In this document: positions 45,373-53,703 of the stretch, piece by piece
Layout: each line of letters begins with the position of its first letter
Numbering within the stretch: the first letter of the stretch is position 1
NCBI GenBank assembly: GCA_036389275.1
Contig: DASVQE010000068.1
Coordinates: forward strand, 47,476-111,475
Reading direction: 5' to 3'
DNA length: 64,000 nt
DNA from: QHVT01 sp036389275
Lineage (GTDB): Bacteria > Acidobacteriota > Thermoanaerobaculia > Gp7-AA8
Translations under genes and position numbers: made by a program
Notes under the pieces: model-generated
The model's input: the letters and a program-made list of their open reading frames with translations, nothing else
Told to the model about the DNA's origin: nothing
The model's database searches: none

Positions 45373-46614
45373 ATGCGATTCCGCGCGCTCGTGCTCGTCC
45401 TTCTCGCCGCGCCGTCCCTGTTCGCGCAGATCGATCCGCGCGTCGATCGCATCCTGCGCGAGGTGCCGCTCATCGACGGCCACAACGATCTGCCGTGGCA
45501 GTACCGCGAGCGCGTGAAGAATCACCTGGCCCAGCTCGACATCGCCCGCGACCAGTCGCGGCTCGAGAAGCCGCTGCACACCGATATCGCCCGCATCCGC
45601 GCCGGCCGCCTCGGCGGGCAGTTCTGGTCCGTCTACGTCCCCACCTCCATGCCCGGCGCCGACGCGCTGCAGGCGACCCTCGAGCAGATCGACGTCGTGC
45701 AGCGGCTCGCCGCGATCTACCCCGAGACCTTCGAGCTGGCTCGCACCGCCGACGACGTGGTGCGAATCCATAAGTCCGGAAAGGTGGCATCGCTCATCGG
45801 CGTCGAAGGCGGCCACTCCATCCACAACTCCCTCGCGGCGCTGCGGCAGCTCTACAACGCCGGCGCGCGCTACATGACGCTCACCCACTCCGAGAACAAC
45901 GACTGGGCCGACTCCGCCACGGACGCGCCGGTGCACGGCGGCCTCACGCCGTTCGGCAAGGTCGTGGTCGGCGAGATGAACCGCCTCGGCATGCTGGTCG
46001 ATCTCTCGCACGTCGCGCCGAAGACGATGCACGACGCGCTCGATGTCACCGCGGCGCCGGTGATCTTCTCGCACTCGTCCGCGCGCGCGCTCACCGATCA
46101 CGCCCGCGACGTGCCGGACGACGTGCTGCGCCGCCTGCGCGAGAACGGCGGCGTGGTGATGGTCACGTTCGTGCCGTCGTTCATCAACGAGAAGGCGCGC
46201 CTCTTCGAAGCGGAGCGCACCGCCGCCGACGCGCGTTTCAAGGAGATGTACAAAGGGCAGCCCGACCGCGCCAAGGACGCGATGGCGGCGTGGGAAGCCT
46301 CGAACGTGCGGCCGCGCGCGACCGTCGCGGACGTGGCCAGTCACATCGAGCACGTCATCGAGATCGCCGGCGAAGATCACGTCGGCCTCGGCGGCGATTT
46401 CGACGGCATCACCACGACGCCGGTCGGACTGGAGAGCGTCGCCGACTACCCGGCCATCTTCACCGAGCTCCTCCGCCGCGGCCACAGCGAGCAGCAGCTC
46501 CGCAAGCTGGCCGGCCTGAACATCCTGCGGGTGATGCGCGCCGCCGAGTCGACCGCCGCGCGCTTGCAGAAGGAGCGCGGTCCCGCCGACGTGCTGATCG
46601 ACGAAGTCAAGTAG
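45373..46614 (+). CDS. Exported membrane dipeptidase, M19 (renal dipeptidase) family
   Basis: 413 residues with a signal peptide (RFRALVLVLLAAPSLFAQ) and an AGGAG site. Zinc-ligand motifs of the M19 family are in place: DGHNDLPW, the Glu in GVEGGHSI, DLSHV and FSHSSAR, and the late GLGGDFDGI segment. M19 enzymes hydrolyse dipeptides, often accepting a D-residue at the C-terminal position. Given the neighbouring D-residue peptide synthetase this could be relevant to turnover, but M19 genes are common housekeeping or scavenging genes in peptide-using bacteria and I treat it as outside the cluster. Confidence 0.93.
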   Translation: MRFRALVLVLLAAPSLFAQIDPRVDRILREVPLIDGHNDLPWQYRERVKNHLAQLDIARDQSRLEKPLHTDIARIRAGRLGGQFWSVYVPTSMPGADALQATLEQIDVVQRLAAIYPETFELARTADDVVRIHKSGKVASLIGVEGGHSIHNSLAALRQLYNAGARYMTLTHSENNDWADSATDAPVHGGLTPFGKVVVGEMNRLGMLVDLSHVAPKTMHDALDVTAAPVIFSHSSARALTDHARDVPDDVLRRLRENGGVVMVTFVPSFINEKARLFEAERTAADARFKEMYKGQPDRAKDAMAAWEASNVRPRATVADVASHIEHVIEIAGEDHVGLGGDFDGITTTPVGLESVADYPAIFTELLRRGHSEQQLRKLAGLNILRVMRAAESTAARLQKERGPADVLIDEVK

Positions 46615-46618
46615 CGCG

Positions 46619-47113
46619 TTACCGCGTCACCGCGCCGGTCTTCGCGTTGACCTTCCACTTGCCGAGGCGCGTGTTCGTGCAGCGGTCGTACGCGGTGAGC
46701 ACGAAGGAGTGGCCGGAGCGGCCGTTGCTCATCACCACCAGACACTCGTCCTTCACGCCGGTCGAGGCGAGATGGCGCCGCAGCGTGCGGATCGCCTCCG
46801 CCTCATCGACGTTGCCGCCCGGCCGCGAGCGCACCACCCGCACCGGCGCCGTCGACGTGGTCGCGCGCGGCCCGAGCACCGACGGAATGGAGCGTTCCTC
46901 ACGCGCCGCCCATTCGTTCAGCGCGTACCACGCGGCGATGCCGAGGATCAGCGTGACCGCGGCGGTGAACAACACGCCGCGCCACGTCGTGCGCCGTTCC
47001 TTCCGGATTTTCCCGTCGAACAGATCGCCCGCGTACACACCGCACGCCGGACAGCTCGCCGCATCACGCGGCAGCTCGAGGCGGCAGTTGCTGCAGTAAC
47101 GCTCGTCGGACAT
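46619..47113 (-). CDS. Zinc-ribbon single-pass membrane protein, unknown function
   Basis: 164 residues. The N-terminus carries a zinc ribbon, YCSNCRLELP then CPACGVYAG, followed by a basic stretch and one membrane helix (WRGVLFTAAVTLILGIAAWY). The C-terminal part has a small soluble domain ending YDRCTNTRLGKWKVNAKTG. The ATG at 47113 is chosen because the zinc ribbon starts just after it; a TTG at 47134 would add seven residues without a ribosome site. Convergent with the M19 gene. No specific family assigned. Confidence 0.7.
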   Translation of the reverse strand: MSDERYCSNCRLELPRDAASCPACGVYAGDLFDGKIRKERRTTWRGVLFTAAVTLILGIAAWYALNEWAAREERSIPSVLGPRATTSTAPVRVVRSRPGGNVDEAEAIRTLRRHLASTGVKDECLVVMSNGRSGHSFVLTAYDRCTNTRLGKWKVNAKTGAVTR

Positions 47114-47137
47114 CGCGCGATCAGTATCGCGCAAGCG

Positions 47138-47533
47138 TCAGACGAGCGTGCCTTCGATGATGCAGTGCCACGAGAACTCGACGTGCGCCGCCGGCGCGCC
47201 GTTCAGGTCGAACGCCCAGATGGTGATGCGCGCGCCTTGCGTGCGCGCGACCAGCACGTAAGGTGGCGGCACGTCGTCCGTCATCGCCTGCGACGACGGC
47301 GTGGCCACGATCGACGGCCGCCGGTCGCCGCCGGGCGCCGGCTTCACGCAGGAGATCGCCGGGAGCAGCAGCGACCACGAGCCGCCGCCGTTCGTCCGGC
47401 CATGACCGGCGTAGACGAGCGCGTACGCGTGATCGCATTCGCCCGGAAGTTCGTCCGTCACTCCATCCATCGGGATCTCCCGAACCGCGACCTGCTGCTG
47501 CTTCCATTGAACCACCCGCGTCGTCTGCGCCAT
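47138..47533 (-). CDS. Hypothetical soluble protein
   Basis: 131 residues. The ATG at 47533 has a strong GGAGGAG site, which makes this a believable gene; longer in-frame starts up to 47614 run into the helicase promoter region. No signal peptide or membrane helix. The sequence (DHAYALVYAGHGRTNGGGSW, ITIWAFDLNGAPAAHVEFSW) suggests a small beta-rich fold with a C-terminal strand carrying His and Cys. No family recognised. It is divergent from the helicase gene, with a 79-base gap that should hold promoters for both. Confidence 0.6.
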   Translation of the reverse strand: MAQTTRVVQWKQQQVAVREIPMDGVTDELPGECDHAYALVYAGHGRTNGGGSWSLLLPAISCVKPAPGGDRRPSIVATPSSQAMTDDVPPPYVLVARTQGARITIWAFDLNGAPAAHVEFSWHCIIEGTLV

Positions 47534-47612
47534 GATGCTCCTCCACTTTGTAGGAGTGACGCGCCGGCGCCTTTCCCGCTCCGGCTCGCTGTCTGCAAAC
47601 GACTGAGGTGTC

Positions 47613-49658
47613 ATGAGCGAATCACCGAATCCTTTTTCCGCCCTCGGCTTGCGCGACGCGGTCGTCGAGAACCTGACGCGCCTCGGGTACGAGGCGCCGA
47701 CGCCGATTCAGGAGCGCACCATCCCGCTGCTCCTCGGCGGGCGCGATCTGATCGGGCAGGCCCAGACCGGCACCGGGAAGACCGCCGCGTTCGCGCTGCC
47801 GATCCTCGAGAAGATCGACCCGAAGGAGCGCGCCACGCAGGCGCTCGTGCTCACGCCGACGCGCGAGCTGGCCATGCAGGTGGCCGAGGCCATCCACTCG
47901 TATGCGCAAGGCCTCGGGCCGATCCACGTCATCCCGCTGTACGGCGGCGCGCCGATCGTGCCGCAGCTCAAGCGCCTCGAGCGCGGCGCGCAGGTCGTGG
48001 TCGGAACGCCGGGCCGCCTCATCGATCACCTCGACCGCAAGAGCCTCGACCTCTCGCACATCCGCCTGCTCGTCCTCGACGAAGCGGACGAGATGCTGAA
48101 AATGGGATTCGCCGAGGACGTCGACAAGATTCTGGCGGCCTCGCCGGAAGGACGGCAGACGGCGCTCTTCTCGGCGACGATGCCGGAGGAAGTGCTGCGC
48201 ATCGCCCGGCGGCATCTGCACGACGCCGAGCGCATCGAGATCGAGCACCGCTCGCTCTCCGCGCCGGCCATCGAACAGCGCTTCCTCAACGTCTCCGAAG
48301 GGCAGAAGCTCGAGGTGCTGACGCAGATCCTCGAGCTCGAGCCGGCGGAGGCGGTGCTGATTTTCCGCCGCACGAAAACCGGCTCGGCCGAGCTCGCGGA
48401 GAAACTCGAGGCGCGCGGCTTCGCGGCCGTGGCCATGCACGGCGACATGACCCAGCCGCTGCGCGAGAGCGTCATCCGCCGGCTGCGCGCAGGCCAGGTG
48501 GAGATCGTCGTGGCCACCGACGTCGCCGCGCGCGGCCTCGACGTCGAGCAGATCACCCACGTCATCAACTACGACATCCCGTACGACGTCGAAGCGTACG
48601 TGCACCGCATCGGCCGCACCGGACGCGCCGGACGCGCGGGACTGGCCACGCTCTTCATCACGCCGCGCGAGCGGCGGATGATGCGCGAGATCGAGCGCTA
48701 CACCGGCGCGCCGATCAAGCCGATGCGCATCCCGACGCGCGCCGACATCGCCGCGAAACGCACCGCGGTCTTCAAAGACAACGTGCGCAAGACCATCCAG
48801 GAAGGCGATCTCGAACTGTACGTCGAGCTGGTCGAGCAGTTGGCCGAGGAAGGGCCGTTCGACATGGCGGAGATCGCGGCGGCGGCGGCGCGGCTGGCGA
48901 ATTCGGCGCGCAGCATCGTGGCGCCGCGCGAGGATGCGCCGGCGGCGATGGCGGCCGCGCCGGCCTCATCGACTGCGTCGTCGTCATCACCGTCCGCGCC
49001 GCGCGAAGAACGCGAGCCGATGCACGAGAAGACCGTGCGCATGGCCATGTCGGTCGGCAAGCGCGACGGCATCCGTCCCGCCGACGTGGTCGGCTCCATC
49101 GCCAACGAAGCGGACATTCCCGGCCGCGACATCGGCCCGATCGAGATCCGCGACGACATCACCTACGTCGGCATCCCGGAGCGTTTCGTCGACGTGGTGC
49201 TGGAGAAAGTGGGACGGGCGAAGTTCCGCGGACGCGCGGTGAATCTGCGCGTCGCGCCGCGCGAGCTCGCCGACGTGAAGCCGCGCGCGCCGAAGCCGGC
49301 ACCGCGATTCGACGATCGCCGTCCGCCGCGATTCGAGCAGCGTGACGACCGTCCGCCGCAGCGCGAGCAGCGCTTTCCGCGCCGTGACGATCGTCCGCCG
49401 GCGCGCGGTGCACGCGACGACCGTCCGCTGTCGCGCGGTCCTCGCGATGACCGCCCGCCGTCACGCGGTCCTCGCGACGATCGTCCGCCGTCGCGTGGCG
49501 CTCGCGACGCCGGTCCGCCGCGCCGCGACACCCGCTTCGGCGACCGTCCGGCGCGGCCGTTCCGCGACGATCGCGGGCCGCAGCGCGACAGCCGCTCGCC
49601 GCGTGGCCCGAATCCGTTTTACAGTGGAGCGCACAAACCGAAAAAAAGACCGAAATAG
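47613..49658 (+). CDS. deaD: DEAD-box ATP-dependent RNA helicase (CsdA/DeaD type)
   Basis: 681 residues. All helicase motifs are present: Q motif ending PTPIQ, AQTGTGKT, PTRELA, TPGR, DEAD in VLDEADEML, SAT in LFSATMP, and HRIGRTGRAG. After an Ala/Ser linker comes a DbpA-type RNA-binding domain (about 468-550: VRMAMSVGKRDGIRPADVVG and IRDDITYVGIPERFV). The tail is an Arg/Gly/Asp/Pro-rich disordered region with 10-residue repeats. Such proteins unwind structured RNA in ribosome assembly and cold adaptation. GAGGTGTC before the ATG is a good ribosome site. Confidence 0.96.
   Translation: MSESPNPFSALGLRDAVVENLTRLGYEAPTPIQERTIPLLLGGRDLIGQAQTGTGKTAAFALPILEKIDPKERATQALVLTPTRELAMQVAEAIHSYAQGLGPIHVIPLYGGAPIVPQLKRLERGAQVVVGTPGRLIDHLDRKSLDLSHIRLLVLDEADEMLKMGFAEDVDKILAASPEGRQTALFSATMPEEVLRIARRHLHDAERIEIEHRSLSAPAIEQRFLNVSEGQKLEVLTQILELEPAEAVLIFRRTKTGSAELAEKLEARGFAAVAMHGDMTQPLRESVIRRLRAGQVEIVVATDVAARGLDVEQITHVINYDIPYDVEAYVHRIGRTGRAGRAGLATLFITPRERRMMREIERYTGAPIKPMRIPTRADIAAKRTAVFKDNVRKTIQEGDLELYVELVEQLAEEGPFDMAEIAAAAARLANSARSIVAPREDAPAAMAAAPASSTASSSSPSAPREEREPMHEKTVRMAMSVGKRDGIRPADVVGSIANEADIPGRDIGPIEIRDDITYVGIPERFVDVVLEKVGRAKFRGRAVNLRVAPRELADVKPRAPKPAPRFDDRRPPRFEQRDDRPPQREQRFPRRDDRPPARGARDDRPLSRGPRDDRPPSRGPRDDRPPSRGARDAGPPRRDTRFGDRPARPFRDDRGPQRDSRSPRGPNPFYSGAHKPKKRPK
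49386..49505 (+). repeat. Four 30-base tandem repeats in the helicase tail
   Basis: Units begin at 49386, 49416, 49446 and 49476, with a degenerate fifth at 49506. Each encodes a variant of DDRPPSRGPR. The array lies within the RGG-like RNA-binding tail, where copy number is likely to vary between strains. Confidence 0.85.
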
Positions 49659-49664
49659 AGAGCG

Positions 49665-50735
49665 ATGCGCACTGTCATCACCGCCACCGGCAGTCACATT
49701 CCCGAGCGGCGCGTCTCGAACGAGGCGTTCCTCGGCGCCGAGTTCCACGCGCCCGACGGCCGCCGGATCGATAAACCGAACGCCGACATCCTGCGCCAGT
49801 TCGAGGCCATCACCGGCATCCGCGAACGTCGCTACGCCGCCGACCATCAGGTCACGACCGACCTCGCCGCCGACGCCGCACAGAAAGCGCTGCAGTCGTC
49901 GAGCATCGCAGGCGAGACGCTCGACGGCCTGATCGTCGCGCATAACTTCGGCGACGTACGCGCCGGCTGCGGCGCACGCCCCGATCAGGTGCCGTCGCTC
50001 GCCGCGCGCGTCAAGGCGCGCCTCGGCATCCGCAATCCGGCCTGCGCCGCCTTCGACCTCGTCTTCGGCTGCCCCGGCTGGCTGCAGGGCGTGATCGTGG
50101 CCGACTCGATGATCCGCGCCGGCGACGCGCGGCGCATCATGGTCATCGGCGCCGAGACGCTCTCGCGCATCTCCGATCCGCACGACCGCGACAGCCTGAT
50201 CTACGCCGACGGCGCCGCAGCGGTGGTCGTCGAAGGGCGCGACACCGACGCGCGCATCGGGATTCTCTCGCGCGCCGTCCGCACCGATGCCGTCGATCAC
50301 GCCTCGGTGCTGGCCATGGGCACGTCGTACAAAGCGGAGGCGTTCCTCGAGGCGCTCTTCATCAAGATGGAAGGCCGCAAGGTCTATAAGTACGCGCTGA
50401 GCACCGTGGCCGGCGCCATGCTGGACGCGCTCGAGCGCGCCGGCGAGTCGCCGCGCGACGTGCGCAAGATCCTCATCCACCAGGCCAACGGCAAGATGGA
50501 CGAAGCCATCCTCGAAGCGTTCTACGATCTCTGCGGCCTCGAGGCGCCGCCCGACGTGATGCCGATGACGATCTCCTGGCTCGGCAACGCCTCGGTGGCC
50601 ACCATCCCCACCCTTCTGGATCTCATTCTTTCCGGGCAGATGGATGGCCATACCATCAACTCCGGCGACCTGCTGCTCTTCGCCTCGGTGGGCGCCGGCA
50701 TGAACATCAACGCCGTCGTCTATCGCGTGCCCTGA
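49665..50735 (+). CDS. 3-oxoacyl-ACP synthase III-like protein (FabH/KAS III family)
   Basis: 356 residues, normal length for KAS III. The triad is readable: Cys in DLVFGCPGWLQG, His in ILIHQANGKM and Asn in WLGNASVATIP. KAS III enzymes condense an acyl-CoA with malonyl-ACP to begin a fatty acid, and relatives prime polyketides. It sits between the helicase and fdhD, overlapping the latter as TGATG, so it is probably a housekeeping or specialised-lipid gene, but a starter-supplying role for the loading-domain-free PKS 35 kb upstream cannot be excluded. The N-terminus HIPERRVSNEAFLG and the substrate loop differ from typical FabH, so acyl specificity is unknown. Confidence 0.88.
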   Translation: MRTVITATGSHIPERRVSNEAFLGAEFHAPDGRRIDKPNADILRQFEAITGIRERRYAADHQVTTDLAADAAQKALQSSSIAGETLDGLIVAHNFGDVRAGCGARPDQVPSLAARVKARLGIRNPACAAFDLVFGCPGWLQGVIVADSMIRAGDARRIMVIGAETLSRISDPHDRDSLIYADGAAAVVVEGRDTDARIGILSRAVRTDAVDHASVLAMGTSYKAEAFLEALFIKMEGRKVYKYALSTVAGAMLDALERAGESPRDVRKILIHQANGKMDEAILEAFYDLCGLEAPPDVMPMTISWLGNASVATIPTLLDLILSGQMDGHTINSGDLLLFASVGAGMNINAVVYRVP

Positions 50736-51511
50736 TGGACCGCGTCGTCTCCGTGCCGGTGACGCGCGTGCCGTCGCGCGACGCCGGCGACGACGCCGTG
50801 GCCGTGGAAGAGCCGCTCGAGATCAGCGCCGGCGCGAAGACGATCTCGGTGACGATGCGCACGCCGGGCGACGACTTCGATCTGGCCCTCGGATTTCTCT
50901 TCACGGAAGGGTTGCTGCGGAAGTTCGAGGAGGTCGAAAGCGTGCGGCATTGGGGCTCGCCGAATCGCGTGCGGGTGACGCTGCGCGAGGGCGTGCAGCT
51001 CGATGCCTCGAAGCTCGACCGCCACTTCTACACGACCTCGAGCTGCGGCGTCTGCGGCAAGACGTCGATCGACGCGGTGCGCATCGCCTGCGGCGTGCTG
51101 CCGCCGTCGGAGCCGTTCCGCGCGGAGCTGGTGCAGCGCCTCGGCGAGCCGTTCGCGGACGCGCAGACGGCGTTCCGCGCCACCGGCTCGATGCACGCCG
51201 CCGCGCTGTTCGATCGCGACGGAAAACTCGTCGCGCTGCGCGAAGACATCGGCCGACACAATGCCGTCGACAAGGTGATCGGCGCGCTCTTCCGCGAGTC
51301 GGCCACGCCGCTGCGCGAGCGCCTGCTGTTCGTCAGCAGCCGCGCCAGTTTTGAGATCGTGCAGAAAGCAGCGGTGGCCGGGATTCCGGCGGTGGCGGCC
51401 GTCGGTGGTCCATCGTCGCTGGCCATCGAGCTCGCCCGCGACTTGAACGTGACCCTGCTCGGCTTCGTCCGCGACGGCCGCTTCAACGTGTACGCGGGCG
51501 GTGTCGCGTAG
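50735..51511 (+). CDS. fdhD: FdhD, sulfurtransferase for formate dehydrogenase maturation
   Basis: 258 residues. FdhD takes sulfur from IscS and sulfurates the molybdenum cofactor of formate dehydrogenase. The conserved cysteine loop is SSCGVCGKTS, and family segments EEPLEI, FDLALGFLFTEGLL, TGSMHAAALFDRDGKLVALR, EDIGRHNAVDKVIG and SSRASFEIVQKAA are all present. No formate dehydrogenase lies in the window, so its client is elsewhere. It starts on the last base of the KAS III-like stop codon. Confidence 0.96.
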   Translation: MDRVVSVPVTRVPSRDAGDDAVAVEEPLEISAGAKTISVTMRTPGDDFDLALGFLFTEGLLRKFEEVESVRHWGSPNRVRVTLREGVQLDASKLDRHFYTTSSCGVCGKTSIDAVRIACGVLPPSEPFRAELVQRLGEPFADAQTAFRATGSMHAAALFDRDGKLVALREDIGRHNAVDKVIGALFRESATPLRERLLFVSSRASFEIVQKAAVAGIPAVAAVGGPSSLAIELARDLNVTLLGFVRDGRFNVYAGGVA

Positions 51512-51517
51512 GCTGCC

Positions 51518-52990
51518 CTACGAGTACGCCTCGTCCTGCTCGATGCGCGACAGGATCCAGTCGAACGTACCGGTGGAGATCTTGCCGCCGCAGTAGGGGC
51601 AGATGCCCGTTGCGCCGACGTCCACTTCGGCGCCGCAGTTGGGACACGACAGCTTCCCCGAGCTCGCGGCGGCGCGGCTGCGGATGAACGTCCAGTACTC
51701 CGACCAGCGCCGCACCTGCGACTGCGACCCGGCCTGCACGCGCCCGCCCTCGTCGACCGTGTAGTCGCGGCCCTGCGCCCACATCCGAATCGTGATCGAC
51801 TCGTAGAACGCATCGCTGTCGATGCGCACCGGCTCGACGCGCGTGATCTGGTAATCGTCGACGACGTTGCGCAGTCCCTGCTTCACGTAGGCGTCGATCC
51901 AGTAGCGATGCATCTGGAAGAGCGACTCCGTCTCCAGCGGACGGACGCGCTCCCAGTCGCGCGCGCTCCAGGCATCCTGCAGCGTCGTCGCCACCTCGTG
52001 CACGCGCGCGGTGAACGCCGGCCAGGTGAACTCCGGATGCGCCGCCTCGTACGCCGCGCGCGCGTCGGCGAAGCGCGGCTGATACACGGTGGCGCGGTCG
52101 GTCCCTTGCTCCGGCACGTTCGACGTCAGCAGCGGCCCGCGCTCTTCGCGTGTGCGGAGCGAGATCGAGCGCACGTACCAGTTGAAGGCGCCGCTCTCGA
52201 CCTTCACGCCGCAGTAGTTGCACGAGCCGTCCGTGCGCGTCTCCAGCGGCGCGCCGCAGCGCGGGCAGTGATCCGCTTTCGCGCGCTCCGGCGGCGGCGA
52301 GAGGATGTCGCGCCGCCGCTCCAGCACCCACTGCTCGACCACGTACCAGCTCATCTCGCGCATGCCGAAGACGTCGGTGTAGTTGCTCTCGAATTCGATC
52401 CGCGCGTGCACCTGCGCCGTGTCGAGCCCCGTCACCTCCACCACCCGCATCGCGCCGACCACCACGCCGCGCACCTCGGTGATGCCGGCCGTGTTGCGCG
52501 CGCGCAGCGTGTTCCGCGCGCCGGCGCTCAGGTACGGCGCGTAGCGATCGAGCTCGTTCCGTCCGCGCGCGTAGTGCGCGAGACCGTAGAGCGAGTAGCA
52601 GAAGTCGTTGAAGGTGATCTCCGAGAAATTCGGATCGTAGCGGCGCAGATCGGTGAGCCGCGCCGATGCCGCCGGCGACGGCCGCGGCTGCGTGCTCAGG
52701 CTCAGCGTCTGAATGTTGCCGGCGCGCGCGCGGCGGACGAAGAAAACGATCACGGCGATGTCCACGGGGATGCCGATGGCTGGATGCTCGATGGTGAGCC
52801 ACCAGAGAAAACGGATGAGGTAGTAGAGCGCCTCGCCGCTGCCGTCGCCGCCACCGCCGCCGCTCGAGCCGCCGCCGCCCGACGATGACGAGCCGCCGCC
52901 GGAGTACGACTCGCCGCCGCCGACGCGCGCATCGGCGATGGCCGCGACCAGCAGCAGCAGGACGAGCAGCAGGAACGCGCGCCGCTTCAT
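51518..52990 (-). CDS. Tim44-like protein with two zinc ribbons
   Basis: 490 residues. A signal sequence or first helix (RRAFLLLVLLLLVAAIADA) is followed by a Ser/Gly-rich stretch and a membrane helix (IGIPVDIAVIVFFVRRA). Two copies of a Tim44-like domain can be made out: about 110-240 (FNDFCYSLYGLAHYARGRNE and the strand FESNYTDVFGM) and about 325-450 (WPAFTARVHEVATTLQDAWS and YWIDAYVKQGLRNVVDDYQI). Each is followed by a zinc ribbon: CPRCGAPLE with CNYCG, and CPNCGAEVD with CPYCGGK. Both ribbons precede a near-identical phrase (SGAFNWYV and TGTFDWIL), pointing to internal duplication. It starts one base after the TPM gene's stop. Confidence 0.82.
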   Translation of the reverse strand: MKRRAFLLLVLLLLVAAIADARVGGGESYSGGGSSSSGGGGSSGGGGGDGSGEALYYLIRFLWWLTIEHPAIGIPVDIAVIVFFVRRARAGNIQTLSLSTQPRPSPAASARLTDLRRYDPNFSEITFNDFCYSLYGLAHYARGRNELDRYAPYLSAGARNTLRARNTAGITEVRGVVVGAMRVVEVTGLDTAQVHARIEFESNYTDVFGMREMSWYVVEQWVLERRRDILSPPPERAKADHCPRCGAPLETRTDGSCNYCGVKVESGAFNWYVRSISLRTREERGPLLTSNVPEQGTDRATVYQPRFADARAAYEAAHPEFTWPAFTARVHEVATTLQDAWSARDWERVRPLETESLFQMHRYWIDAYVKQGLRNVVDDYQITRVEPVRIDSDAFYESITIRMWAQGRDYTVDEGGRVQAGSQSQVRRWSEYWTFIRSRAAASSGKLSCPNCGAEVDVGATGICPYCGGKISTGTFDWILSRIEQDEAYS

Positions 52991-52991
52991 C

Positions 52992-53612
52992 TCACTCGCT
53001 CACGAACCGCGGGACGTTGCAAAGCTCGTCGCGGTCGCCTTCGCGGATCGGGAGATGACGCGCGAGCAGCGGCTGCAGTCCGCGCACGATCTCGAGCAGC
53101 ATGGCCGTGGTGGCGTGACGCGCCCGCGCCGCCTCGACGAGCTGATTCCATTCGAGCACCGGCACCACCGACAGCACGCCGCGGTCGGCCAGCAGCTCGA
53201 TGCGCCGCTCGAGCAGCGAGAGATAGACCAGCACGCCCGTTTCCGCGGACGTGTTGGCGACGCCGCGGTCGTGAAACACCGCCGCCGCCATCGCCTGCAC
53301 CGCGTTGCCGCGCTCGCGACGCGTCGTCACCAGCCGCCGCACGCCGTCGCTCCGCCGCGCCACGAACGCGGCCACGCCGTACGCGATGGCCACGTCCACC
53401 GCCACCCACCACGGCGCAAACGGCCACGGCGAGAAGAGCAGCGCCAGCAGCACCACGAACGCGATCAGCGCAGCGAACCGCGCATGCGCATGCGCATACG
53501 ACCCCGACCGCCCGCGCACTTCCACCACCACCTCCGCACACGAGCAAACCTCGAGCTGCCGCACCGCCTCGGTGAGCTCGGCCGTGGTCTTCGCATCGAG
53601 CGCGCGCGCCAT
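52992..53612 (-). CDS. TPM-domain membrane protein
   Basis: 206 residues from the ATG at 53612; the in-frame upstream extension to 53744 crosses the start of the divergent GMC gene and is rejected. TPM-fold sequence surrounds a membrane hairpin: LTEAVRQLEVCSCAEVVVEV, then helices FAALIAFVVLLALLFSPW and WVAVDVAIAYGVAAFVA, then MAAAVFHDRGVANTSAETGV and LVYLSLLERRIELLADRGV, the classic TPM C-terminal pattern. TPM proteins are envelope proteins of unclear biochemical role. It forms a two-gene unit with the Tim44-like gene. Confidence 0.82.
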   Translation of the reverse strand: MARALDAKTTAELTEAVRQLEVCSCAEVVVEVRGRSGSYAHAHARFAALIAFVVLLALLFSPWPFAPWWVAVDVAIAYGVAAFVARRSDGVRRLVTTRRERGNAVQAMAAAVFHDRGVANTSAETGVLVYLSLLERRIELLADRGVLSVVPVLEWNQLVEAARARHATTAMLLEIVRGLQPLLARHLPIREGDRDELCNVPRFVSE

Positions 53613-53703
53613 CGGCTGCGGAGTGTAGCGCGGCTGCTTGCGCAGGAGATCCGCAGGTAGGGAAATCACGACGTGCGGCACTCCCATCACAAAGGGACTC
53701 CAC

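Noticed and set aside
49386..49535. Tandem repeats as a CRISPR array
   Set aside because: The 30-base units are directly abutting and in frame with the helicase, with no spacers.
49461..50651. A 396-residue minus-strand frame over the KAS III-like gene
   Set aside because: Antisense shadow; the plus frame has the full Cys-His-Asn triad.
51507..51522. Short hairpin between fdhD and the Tim44-like gene as a bidirectional terminator
   Set aside because: Only a 6-bp stem with no T-tract, formed mostly by the two facing stop codons.
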